A DNA stretch of 64,000 nt from Symsagittifera roscoffensis (lineage: Eukaryota > Xenacoelomorpha > Acoela > Convolutidae), in the NCBI RefSeq assembly GCF_963678635.1, contig NC_087070.1:51992750-52056749 (forward strand), given 5' to 3'. Position numbers and translations under genes: made by a program. Under the pieces are notes generated by a model. The model made no database searches and had not been told where the DNA came from. It saw nothing but the letters and a program-made list of their open reading frames with translations. Shown in pieces: positions 37,188 through 46,524 of the stretch; position 1 is the stretch's first letter, and each line of letters begins with the position of its first letter.

Positions 37188-38571
37188 GTGAGTCATGAGC
37201 CATGATCACATTTTAAGGACTAAGAAAAAACATCTTCACACGCAACAGTTAAACCACTAAAGCAGATTTTAGCTATTTCGATTCGAGTATTTATTTTTAC
37301 ACGCAGCGGTGAGCAATTATGGTCCAAATTTGTTTTCAAAAGAATGGATTTTAAGTTTTCACTTGACCTTCGTGTACGGCCTAATACTGCTGGTTAAGTT
37401 TTCGAAAACCTTCTGAAGAAAAAATACATTGTGAGGACAAATTTTCTGCCAGGTTCTTAGAAACAAAAAAAACATATCAATGCAAATTTTTCACAGTGGA
37501 GACGATGGCAAAATAATAGGAAGAATTCACTGTTACCATTAACATTTGTCATAGCTCAAGCAAAACATAGCCCTCTGACAGTTGGAAAAGAGTAATGAAC
37601 GCAAGGGAACAGAAAAAAACTGACTTGCTGTTTGAAAAAATCTTTACTTTCGAATTTCGATGAAAAAATAGATGGCCTAAAAGCTCGTTGAATTTCTAGA
37701 ACAACATATGATTGACAATTTTCCATAAAACTAACCCAATGTGAGAAAACTGGATCAAAAGATGAACATTTTTATTTCGCTAGAAAACCTGAAAATTAAC
37801 TTCCACCTTCGAAATTAGAAGTCGATCACGTTTTTCGTGAACTTAACACTTTTGCTGTTCGATAGTGGAGTTTGCCTTCATTTTGAAAATGGAAATGAAC
37901 TGAACTTAAAAGGAAACAAGACTGCTCGTATATCAGGGCAAAGCCCTGAATGTTCCGATTGTCCCTTAATTCATATCGAATAGTTTTTGGGGAAAGAAAA
38001 TATTGAAAACCTGTAAATTTTGGACAAAATCAAACTGTAAAATTTTGAGTCGTACGAAATTAATGCGACCAATAAGCTAGCCTCAATTCGCTTTGGAACG
38101 ATTTTGTTGTGCGGGATAATTCGCTACGCATAAATAAGTCGCGTTACGCTCTCAACAATATGAATAATTTATTCAAAGTGCACACAATTTAGTCCGGAAC
38201 ATGGGCAATTTGGCTTTTTCAAACCCCCAGAAAATTACAAAAAATAGTCAGAGGTAAAATATCTTTTTAATTTTGAACTCAGAAAGTTGATATCTTTAAT
38301 GGGGTATAAAAAGTTTTTGTTGAAAACTATTGTTTCGATCGACGAAAATTGACTGAATAAAAAAAATACACCGAGCATAAATATTCCGTTTTCTGCGAAA
38401 GTCGGAACAATAACAATTCAAACCACAAAAAATCAAAGTTAAGCGTTAACAAAATTTAGATCTTTTTTACTGTGTTTATTTCTCGCAATAAAAAGCTATT
38501 TTGCAATAATTGAGTTTCAATTACGTTTGTTGAAATACTTATCAAGAAAATTGTTTTGATCCTGTTATCAG
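37188..38571 (+). other. DEG/ENaC intron 5 with a family A repeat
   Basis: The intron runs from GTGAGT to GTTATCAG. It contains a minus-orientation family A copy at about 37920-38410 (TATCAGGGCAAAGCCCTGA at 37931). The remainder is AT-rich with no ORF. Confidence 0.6.
37920..38410 (-). repeat. dispersed family A copy in channel intron 5
   Basis: Reverse orientation: CTGCTCGTATATCAGGGCAA opens it, then AGCCCTGAATGTTCCGATTG. The other end reads GAGCATAAATATTCCG, then GCGAAAGTCGGAAC. Confidence 0.65.
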
Positions 38572-38691
38572 AAACGTGTATGGAGAGATGCAAGCCTCAA
38601 TGCAGCTACACCAAGTACAATTTTGAGATGACCTCAACTGCTTTTCCCAATCCAGGCTACAAGCAATACTCCAGGGCAAGAATTGGGGGAA
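38572..38691 (+). CDS. DEG/ENaC channel, exon 6 (last extracellular cysteines)
   Basis: After the acceptor CCTGTTATCAG, one base from exon 5 completes a Glu codon. The exon then encodes TCMERCKPQCSYTKYNFEMT, which matches the family's C-x-x-x-C-x-x-x-C-x-x-x-x-[YF] block ahead of the second membrane helix. I place the donor at GTAACA (38692), phase 1, because it joins exon 7 in frame. An alternative donor, GTTGAT at 38716, is also phase 1 but weaker in context. The open frame ends at a TGA at 38718-38720. Confidence 0.75.
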
Positions 38692-39446
38692 GTAACACAA
38701 AAAGGGATGTTACAAGTTGATTTTGACTAAAAAACGAAAAAAAAACGAAAACGTATTAGGGTGCGTTTTAGATTTTTTCCGCGAAAAGTCAGACACCAAA
38801 GTTACATATCGGAATGAGTGATATATCATATAAGGGCCCTTACATTTGTGACTTTAACGAAATTTTGAATATATATATATATATTTCAATTTTCGTTTGA
38901 AATTTTTGATTTTTGGTTTAATTTCAAACAAAAACATTTACCACAAACAATAATTGTAATGTGTGGAGTGATACATTGAAGCCCTTCCAGTCCTGATTCG
39001 AACGGCATTAAAAAATTGTCCCAGTGCCGAAAAAATTGGTTTGAAACTTTTTAGTGTCCGAGAGAGTAAAACAAGCGAGCAGGCTTATTATAGAAAGATA
39101 AACCATGAAACTTCAGTTTAAGACTCGGCAAATTGTTTTTTGTGAAGCTTTTTAGCGCAAATTTTGGGAAAGAAAGCTTCGAAACTTCAATACAATTTTT
39201 GCAAAAAAATGGAAAAAAAAATTTTTTTAAATTTTTTTTTGAGTTTTGTTTAAGTTAATTTTTGACAAAACCGTCGCCCATTTTGCCTAATTTACTCTGG
39301 CTGTCAAATATGCCTCATTTAAAAATTTTCGTCAGATCTTTTCATCAACGCACGCACAAAAAACACTAATTTGAAAAAATGAAGAAAAAATTAGTTTTTG
39401 GATTAAGGTCTTTTAACATTTGAAAAAATATCAAGTTAACATGTAG
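38692..39446 (+). other. DEG/ENaC intron 6 with a family B repeat
   Basis: It contains a family B copy (about 38790-39140: GGAATGAGTGATATATCATA, TGAAGCCCTTCCAGTC, TTATTATAGAAAGATAAACC) and a short AT microsatellite at 38870-38884. No ORF. Confidence 0.5.
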
Positions 39447-39757
39447 CATTCCATAACAACTATCGCAGCACTGTTAGTTACGAATACATGCGAGGAAACT
39501 ACGCCGAGCTCACACTCAACATGGGATCCCTAACTGTACAACACACGAATGTACATCCAAAATACGAGATATTCTCGGCCAGCAGTGCCATGGGGGGACT
39601 TCTCGGAATGCTTCTCGGAGGCAGCATGTTGACAATATACGAACTATGCGAGCTGTTGTTTTGTTTGGGAGGCCTTGTCATACATCGACTGATCAAGTGG
39701 TCAAAAAGATTATCAAGCATGAAAAAAGTGAACCCTCTTACCCAGGCGCGGATCTAG
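39447..39757 (+). CDS. DEG/ENaC channel, exon 7 (TM2, selectivity filter, C-terminus)
   Basis: It encodes the pre-TM2 strand (RGNYAELTLNMG), then the signature GGLLGMLLGGSMLTIYE at about 39593-39643, which is the family's GG-x-x-G-[LM]-x-x-G-x-S-x-L-[ST]-x-x-E pore motif, with Gly-Gly-Ser at the selectivity filter, and a short basic tail. The start uses AG at 39445-39446, the only acceptor that fits the phase 1 donor of exon 6. The seven exons sum to 1,557 nt (519 codons with stop), close to a normal family length. The last four residues and the TAG at 39755-39757 come from an inserted MITE, so the natural C-terminus has been replaced. Confidence 0.82.
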
Positions 39758-39998
39758 GAATTTCTCGAGGGGGCGCGTTTTTAGGCACTTTTTGGAAAAT
39801 TTCGACCAAAAAACCGCGTTTTTTCGGCCCCCCTTAAAATTATTATAGATTGGCGCTGAAGGCGCCTTTAGAAAAATTTTAAGGTCCGTCAGCCAAAAAT
39901 GGATATCTCAAAATAGTACAAAGGGTGGACCCTTTGGGTCGGCAGGGGTCGAAGCCCAGAGGGCGTCCGCCCTCCCCTCCCCCCTAAATCCGCTACTG
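39743..39998. mobile_element. hAT-type MITE inserted in the channel's last exon
   Basis: A 256-bp non-autonomous element with imperfect terminal inverted repeats: CAGGCGCGGATCTAGG at the left and CCTAAATCCGCTACTG at the right end. The flanks CTCTTACC (39735-39742) and CTCCTACC (39999-40006) form an 8-bp target-site duplication with one mismatch, the hallmark of hAT transposases. The interior is G/C-run rich with a GGCGC...GCGCC hairpin near 39852. It encodes nothing. Its left end contributes the stop codon now used by the DEG/ENaC gene. Confidence 0.82.
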
Positions 39999-40163
39999 CT
40001 CCTACCGACAATATTCAAACAGCCAGACGCACAAAAATTTCTGTGCAAACTATTGAGATCCAAACTACTGTATATATATGATACAAAATTTCTGCACGTT
40101 GTTTGGCGATAATTAAATGTTAGAGTATATATATTTTTTAGAAAAGTGAGCAAACAAAAGTAG

Positions 40164-40573
40164 TGGAACCTGATCTAAACTACATTTTATGATTGGATAA
40201 ATTAGATATTTTACCAATGTAAAGTATTTAATATTAACCAATCATGATCCATCTAACTAACAACCCACTTATTTGTAAGTGCTGAAGTTACTTGTAATTT
40301 CAGCACCAGAGAGATTTGAATTTAACTTAGAAATTAGTTGGACTCTCCCGAGCACTTCAGCAGCCGCAATAAACCAGTATACCCTAGATCTATTGAGCCT
40401 AGCAGAGACTAGTTAAACAACCTGAGACTAGATAGTATAAGAGTAAGATTAGGATCGGTATTAGACTAAGAAGTTGCACGAATCTATCCGGCCGAAAATA
40501 AGATAGCGTGACGAGCAGACGGTGTACCCTATCCGAAATTACTCTATGAGTTATACACTCCAGTCCTAACTCA
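40164..40573 (+). repeat. 5' LTR of copy 2
   Basis: 410 bp, TG...CA. It contains CCAAT-like ACCAATCATG, the 26-bp palindrome (one mismatch in this LTR), and AATAAA at 40368-40373 as the likely polyadenylation signal. A TATA box cannot be assigned confidently. Confidence 0.95.
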
Positions 40574-40575
40574 TC

Positions 40576-40593
40576 TGGTGCGACCATAAGTCT
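40576..40593 (+). promoter_or_regulatory. primer-binding site of copy 2
   Basis: TGGTGCGACCATAAGTCT, two bases after the 5' LTR, identical in copy 1. The next bases (CGAACAAGACC) continue with weak resemblance to a tRNA T-arm complement. The tRNA identity is not assigned. Confidence 0.7.
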
Positions 40594-41826
40594 CGAACAA
40601 GACCTTAATAGCTTAGAATTAACCAAAATAGATTAGAAATTAGACAAAAACATTTACAAAATGTTATACGACAATAATTTAATCGAAATGTCTCTACGAC
40701 TCAATAGATCAGAGCCAATATTCCGAACCATAACAGAACTACCCGGAATTGGAAGAAGACCCCGAACCAGAGACGACATACGACAAAGTAGAAATTTGCC
40801 ATATAGCTATATGATAGTTAGGCAAAAAACAGAACAAACTTTTATATTTAGAATACTACTGGCAATGAATTTAGATTTTCATTTGCAAACATAAAATCTT
40901 GAAGTTAATCTTCAAAATCATTTCAGGCGCTAAACAAAATTATTAATATACAATAACGATTGATAAAAAGATCTAAGATCGTTTTCCTAAAACTCTGCAG
41001 TAATATACAAAACATGTTTGAAAAATATTTATTGAAAAATAAAAATAAAAATTAGTAGCATGACAATAAATGGTTAGTAATCATAAATCATCCTGTTGTT
41101 CCAGCTCCATCATCTAAAACATAACAGCAATCATAAACCCACTAACGTCATCAAAACACTAAATCTTTCCTTTACACACATTTAAAATTTTATTAAAACT
41201 TAAATTCACTTAATTTTAAAACCAGATCATCAAGGCTTATCCTTGGATCTTAAATCATTTTCTACTTAATTAAATTTAAAATTTGATCATCAAGGCTTAT
41301 CCTTGGATCAAACAGAACAACTTTGTTCTCCCCCACCCACTTAATTAGTGTCTAACGACCTCAAACGTCGATTCACTACCCAACCCTTTCTAAAGACCCA
41401 AGACTAATAGAAATTTTTAAACAAAACTAATCATTCAAATTAGGATAAACAGTGAAGAAATTCGGTTATTCATCCTTCACTTGACCCCCCCTCTTACCAG
41501 ACCCAGGATAAATCTTAGACTTAGTAAGTTTAAAATAGTATCTAACGAACTACTCGCGTTCTAATTATACCTGAACCTTGTGGATCGATTTACTATTCTC
41601 CAACCCTTGAACACAATCACTACCCCTAAGTAAGATTAAGTAAGTTAACACCTTAACTTATACTAGCCATGAGAAAGTAAAAAATCATTCTTCGGAATCG
41701 ATATACTTTTCTCTCCAACCCTGAACAAACAGACCCAGGTTAAGCTAACCAAAAAATCGTAAGAACTAACAGTTTAAGAAAATAGAAACCATTTAACAAC
41801 CCTTTGCATCCGTCATTCTAAACCTT
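40594..41826 (+). other. leader (5' UTR) of copy 2
   Basis: About 1.2 kb without a convincing ORF, apart from a 77-codon frame at 40661-40894 that is not kept in copy 1. It holds two hairpins at 41224-41250 and 41282-41312. The leader aligns with that of copy 1 throughout, except for the 40-bp duplication found only there. Confidence 0.65.
41224..41312 (+). ncRNA. tandem leader hairpins, candidate packaging signal
   Basis: Two stem-loops 31 nt apart. Hairpin 1 is AGATC.AT.CAAGG / loop CTTAT / CCTTG.GATCT. Hairpin 2 is TTTGATC.AT.CAAGG / CTTAT / CCTTG.GATCAAA. The outer pair is A-T in one and T-A in the other, and both versions occur in copy 1 too. This is covariation that supports a real RNA fold. 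Tandem leader hairpins are typical of retroviral dimerisation and packaging sites; the role is inferred. Confidence 0.55.
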
Positions 41827-42294
41827 ATGTCATTTAAAAACCTAGGAAATAAACAAACAATCGTTTTACACAATTGTGAAATAGATAACAAAAAATACGA
41901 CCTTGTAATCACACCTCATACACAAACAGTTGGATACATTCGAACAAAACGACAAACACTAAAAAGAAAAATAATAACGAAACAAAGACAAATAACACGA
42001 AAAAGATTTTCAAAAAATCGAAACGCATTTTCAGAATCAGAAACCAACAGTTTAGACGAACTTTACAAACTAAAAGAATCAATAGATAAAAATTACCCAC
42101 TTCACGATCAATTATATTTTTCTGACTCAGAAACAACTTCAAATTCATCAAAAAGAGGAAAAAGAATAATAAAAAAGCAGTATAAACACAAACCAGTACA
42201 TTTATACAATTGGAATCAACCAATTAGACACATTGATAATTACATATTAACAGTCATCGAACGAAAAAATGAGCTCAACGCACACCCCAGGTGA
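41827..42294 (+). CDS. basic N-terminal region of the Gag-Pol frame (155 aa in copy 2)
   Basis: Starts MSFKNLGNKQ. A strongly basic segment lies at about residues 40-65 (KRQTLKRKIITKQRQITRKR), then a Ser/Glu-rich stretch and a second basic patch (SKRGKRIIKKQYKHK). In copy 1 this frame continues straight into Gag (its start 34489 is in phase with 34048 and with Pol). In copy 2 one extra base near 42260 shifts it, so it stops at 42294, overlapping the Gag ATG by 26 nt. I therefore read it as the Gag N-terminus rather than a separate regulator. The arginine-rich stretch could be a nuclear/nucleolar signal or RNA-binding motif. Confidence 0.65.
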   Translation: MSFKNLGNKQTIVLHNCEIDNKKYDLVITPHTQTVGYIRTKRQTLKRKIITKQRQITRKRFSKNRNAFSESETNSLDELYKLKESIDKNYPLHDQLYFSDSETTSNSSKRGKRIIKKQYKHKPVHLYNWNQPIRHIDNYILTVIERKNELNAHPR

Positions 42295-45200
42295 AGAAAG
42301 TCCAGATGATGATGAAATCTTTCCTTTTATAGTAGACGCAGATACTGATAGAGGACAACACATATTTTGTCAAAATTTACTCGTAAATTTGTTTGAACCC
42401 GGAATCAGTCCATGTAAAACAGAGTTCCCAGATGTAAAAATCAAAAGACAAATCATAGACCACTACTTAAAAGATATATGCAACATAACACAACAGTATG
42501 GAATCTACTCCATAGAATTCACCTCACCAAACCATAATAATAGAAAATATACAATTCAAACAGACGATCTTGATTTAGAATTTTCAAAAGTTTTTTCAGA
42601 ATATATAAAAAGCATCCAATATCATAACTCACAAAGAGCAAACTCCATATTCACCAATGAAGTTTTCGCAATAATATATAGTTATATTTCGATATTAGAA
42701 AACGAAAACCCAATAACAAATGTCTCACCGACAGAAACATCTAAACATTTAAGAGTACGACATGAAATCACACTACTCTCTAGTTATTTAAACATCATTA
42801 AAGAAAATTTCACGAAAGACGACGTTTCACAACATACAAAACACGATCTACAAAAAATTTTGGCATGGTTCATAATAGATTATTTCACACACAATATTGA
42901 TTTAATTGCACAAGCAAGAAAAAATTTTAGACTCCAAAACTCGAACGATGATACCGCTATCACAGAACAATCAGATTATGTTTGGGACCCCGAATGGTCT
43001 CATCCCGCATTTATAAGCTTCCCACAATCAATCTCAAGTCAAGCAATAAGTACGATATCTTACATAAGAGATTATGTAAAAATAATACCATTCACCATTG
43101 ATGCAACACCATTAAACTATCATACATTTTTGCCCGATACACAAAATAATAGTTTAAACTCTACAGTCATACACAATGAAAACCTCAATGGAACTAGGAA
43201 TCTTACTCAACAAGATATCCAGACACCATCACACTTCATAAATGAAGAAATTGTACACACAACAACTACACAACAAAGTATTTCACCAATACGCCCAAAT
43301 TTAACAACACCAAGAAATACAAATCCTTCACAAACACAGGTAACCTTACAATCAACCGTTAAACCTTCGGTTGCCCCTAAATATTCACATATGGATTACC
43401 AAACATACAGACCCATGACAATACCATCAAAAACACGCAAAACATTCACTAGAAACAACTTTACAGACCATAATTATAATTATACACATCCATCAAAAAC
43501 ATATAATCAACCACAAAGAAATTTTAACCAATATACAAGATCTCGAAATTGGGATAACCCAATGACCCAACCTAATTCAATAAATTTCCAAACAAATCCT
43601 CCACAGGATCACAGTGAAAATTACCCATTTTTTCAACAAAATAAAAATAAAAAACAGACATCTTATCAAATGGATTATTTATCCTCAGATGATGATTTCT
43701 TACAACCAGATATATTTGCACCAAATACTCAAGAATATCGTAGACAAGGAATACAGAGAACACGTACAAATCATAGAAATTTTTCTCCACAACCAATAGA
43801 TGCACAACATCAACAACCAATTCAACAACAAAATCTAATTAATACACAATCTTTTCAACCAATTCAACAACAAAATCCAATGACTGCACACTCGTATCAA
43901 GCATCACAAATGCAAAATGAAATACCACTCCCATATTATCTCCAACAACATGAAATAACAAGAAACCAACTTTCGAATTTTTCTCAAATGCCAAATGCAG
44001 CAGAATCATTACAAATGACAATGAATCCATACCTTATGGGTGGATCATCAATAACATCAAACAAACCTTTAATGGTTTTCACAGGAACAGACCCTGAATA
44101 CTCTGTAGAAGATTATTTAAATGCAGTAACAGCAAACCTGATTTTAAATATTGGACCTGAACCAATTAATACGCCACTACATCAAAATTGGATACATCGA
44201 CGCACAGCGTTAATACAAACAACCTTAGATGGCGCAGCTCAAAAATGGTTTTCAGTACTACCTCTAGAAATAAAATCAAACTGGAAAAGGTTTACACAGG
44301 AATTTTCAAAAATGTTTGACTCCGAAAGAAACAAACAACAACAAAGAGTTTTATGTAATGAAATTCGCAGATTACCAAACGAAACCATCAAGCAAATAGC
44401 AGTACGAATCGAAACACTAGTTCGAAAAGCATATTCATTAAATACACATGACTATAAAAACACAAAGATGACAGAAATCTTAATGATGACCTTAACACCA
44501 CAATTAAGGAAAATAGCAATAAAAAAGAGAGCATCCCATCCTTCTTCAATTCGAGAACCCGATTTAGATTTTCGAAAACTAGTAGACAAATTAGAACAAG
44601 CAGAAATCACGATGAAACTAGAAGAAACGGAAAATCTGAAACTACAATACGTTAACAGAATTGAAACGACTCCCACTAATATTAATAATATACAGGAATC
44701 AGAGACAGACCTCGTTGAAAAAATCACTGAAATACTCAATATTTACGAAAAGAACCCAAACTTTAAAGGCAAACCATCTTTCAAAAAATGGTGTAATTAT
44801 TGCCGACGATACGGACATAGTATTTCCGAATGTAGACAAAAACAGCAAGACAATCAAAATAAACCTCAAAAATATAAAGAACCAAATAAATCATTCCATC
44901 AATACATGAAAAAAGATCAAAACCTACCGAACAAAACAGTCTACAGCAACAACAGTTCAGGAAAACCACTCCCGAACAATACAAATTATACAAGAAATCA
45001 ATCACCATATAACTCAAGTTATAGAGGAAGATCACCAGAACGAAGAAACACGCATAATTCATCACAAAATCACTACAATAGACCAAATAGTCGAAATAAC
45101 TACTCCAGATCACATTCAAATACACAACGATTTGTTTCTAGATCTAATTCCCAATCAAGAAATAACTACTATCCAAACAACCAATCACGAAATTCATCAT

Positions 45201-46519
45201 ACAATATGAATAGAAACTACTCCTATAATCGAAATAGAAGTTATTCAAACAACCGAAACCAGAATTACCCGAACAATCAATCAAGGAATAACTCATATAA
45301 TAGATCGAACTATAACAGACCAAACAATAATTACCAAAACAGATCGCGAAATAATTCACAGAATCGACACTCAAGTTATAATAATCGTTATAGAAATTAT
45401 TCCCAATCACCACACCGGAATAATAATAACTATAATAATTCTAATAATCGCCACAGAAGTAGTACACCTAAACATCAAAGACATATTAATCAAGTACAAT
45501 CTAATCCAGAAACAACATCAGACCCTCCAGGTATTGATGACACAGTAACTGATACGTTACAACTCAATCAAATAAACTGTACATCATCAGATTCAGAAAG
45601 TGATACAGAAAACACTCTTTCTATCAATATGATAAAAGTCGAAAATGACTATGAATCTGTCATATATGAACAACCCTTTTCATCACACATATATGAAAAT
45701 CAATCAGAATTTCTTCAAAATTATTACACTACACCCATAAATTCTACACCAACGACGCAAGAAACAAATGAGATTAACACTACAAATCAAACCAATAAAA
45801 ATATCAAAACAAAATGCTTGAATACAAACCACATTTATCAAAATATACAAAAAGAACAACCCAAAGAAAAAATTTGGACAATACCATTTCTCTTAGAAAG
45901 CCCAAGAAATAAAGAATATCAACCACCAGACCTTGAAATAGATTTTTTAATTGATTCAGGAGCAGAATCAAACATAATAAACATCCCCACATGGAATGAA
46001 ATAAAAACTTTACACCCAAAGCTAACACCTCTTGAAACCTCCAGTAAGTTAGCAACAGCACAAGGATCAACATTGATAAACTACGGAAAAATCCAATTAT
46101 TTCTCCTCCCCACCAGAACAATGGAGCAAAGCAAAATTTTAAATAAGCCATTTAAACAAATATTCCATATCACTGATATTAAATATAATATCATTGGAAT
46201 ACCATTTATTTCGAAGTATATACCAACAATTAACATCCTAAATAGTAAAATATTAATCAAAGATAAATATACAAAAACAAAAGAAACATCCTTAACATTT
46301 TTTCAAAGATTAAATAAACAACCACCATTCTTTTCAAAACTCTACCCGATATTTAACCAACAAAGAAAACACTTGAAACCACTATCAGGAAACATCTATA
46401 ATTTTTCAATCAAACAAGTTCACCAATATGATAAAGAACAAAACAAACAAAAATTTTATATGTCAGATTTTGAATTCAAACCTATTCACAATTTTTCAAA
46501 ATCACAATCTCATCCATAA
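42269..46519 (+). CDS. Gag and protease region of copy 2
   Basis: 1,416 codons from the ATG at 42269. Residues 1-200 are well conserved and probably matrix-like; about 200-590 is a Gln/Asn/Pro-rich linker. Residues about 600-800 match a Ty3-type capsid region (NWIHRRTALIQTTLDGAAQK, then WF). C842-x2-C845-x4-H850-x4-C855 is a CCHC zinc knuckle. About 870-1080 is an Asn/Arg/Ser-rich low-complexity tail. Asp1229 of DSGA plus the later IIGIPFIS block form a retroviral aspartic protease. It assembles particles, binds RNA and matures the polyprotein. A 1-nt deletion near 46490, relative to copy 1, takes the frame to a stop at 46517-46519 and separates it from Pol. Confidence 0.88.
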   Translation: MSSTHTPGEESPDDDEIFPFIVDADTDRGQHIFCQNLLVNLFEPGISPCKTEFPDVKIKRQIIDHYLKDICNITQQYGIYSIEFTSPNHNNRKYTIQTDDLDLEFSKVFSEYIKSIQYHNSQRANSIFTNEVFAIIYSYISILENENPITNVSPTETSKHLRVRHEITLLSSYLNIIKENFTKDDVSQHTKHDLQKILAWFIIDYFTHNIDLIAQARKNFRLQNSNDDTAITEQSDYVWDPEWSHPAFISFPQSISSQAISTISYIRDYVKIIPFTIDATPLNYHTFLPDTQNNSLNSTVIHNENLNGTRNLTQQDIQTPSHFINEEIVHTTTTQQSISPIRPNLTTPRNTNPSQTQVTLQSTVKPSVAPKYSHMDYQTYRPMTIPSKTRKTFTRNNFTDHNYNYTHPSKTYNQPQRNFNQYTRSRNWDNPMTQPNSINFQTNPPQDHSENYPFFQQNKNKKQTSYQMDYLSSDDDFLQPDIFAPNTQEYRRQGIQRTRTNHRNFSPQPIDAQHQQPIQQQNLINTQSFQPIQQQNPMTAHSYQASQMQNEIPLPYYLQQHEITRNQLSNFSQMPNAAESLQMTMNPYLMGGSSITSNKPLMVFTGTDPEYSVEDYLNAVTANLILNIGPEPINTPLHQNWIHRRTALIQTTLDGAAQKWFSVLPLEIKSNWKRFTQEFSKMFDSERNKQQQRVLCNEIRRLPNETIKQIAVRIETLVRKAYSLNTHDYKNTKMTEILMMTLTPQLRKIAIKKRASHPSSIREPDLDFRKLVDKLEQAEITMKLEETENLKLQYVNRIETTPTNINNIQESETDLVEKITEILNIYEKNPNFKGKPSFKKWCNYCRRYGHSISECRQKQQDNQNKPQKYKEPNKSFHQYMKKDQNLPNKTVYSNNSSGKPLPNNTNYTRNQSPYNSSYRGRSPERRNTHNSSQNHYNRPNSRNNYSRSHSNTQRFVSRSNSQSRNNYYPNNQSRNSSYNMNRNYSYNRNRSYSNNRNQNYPNNQSRNNSYNRSNYNRPNNNYQNRSRNNSQNRHSSYNNRYRNYSQSPHRNNNNYNNSNNRHRSSTPKHQRHINQVQSNPETTSDPPGIDDTVTDTLQLNQINCTSSDSESDTENTLSINMIKVENDYESVIYEQPFSSHIYENQSEFLQNYYTTPINSTPTTQETNEINTTNQTNKNIKTKCLNTNHIYQNIQKEQPKEKIWTIPFLLESPRNKEYQPPDLEIDFLIDSGAESNIINIPTWNEIKTLHPKLTPLETSSKLATAQGSTLINYGKIQLFLLPTRTMEQSKILNKPFKQIFHITDIKYNIIGIPFISKYIPTINILNSKILIKDKYTKTKETSLTFFQRLNKQPPFFSKLYPIFNQQRKHLKPLSGNIYNFSIKQVHQYDKEQNKQKFYMSDFEFKPIHNFSKSQSHP

Positions 46520-46524
46520 AATAT

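Noticed and set aside
41827..42294. A separate Rev/Tex-like regulatory gene in front of gag
   Set aside because: The basic region is in one phase with Gag in copy 1. The separation in copy 2 comes from one extra base, so a Gag N-terminal domain is the simpler reading.
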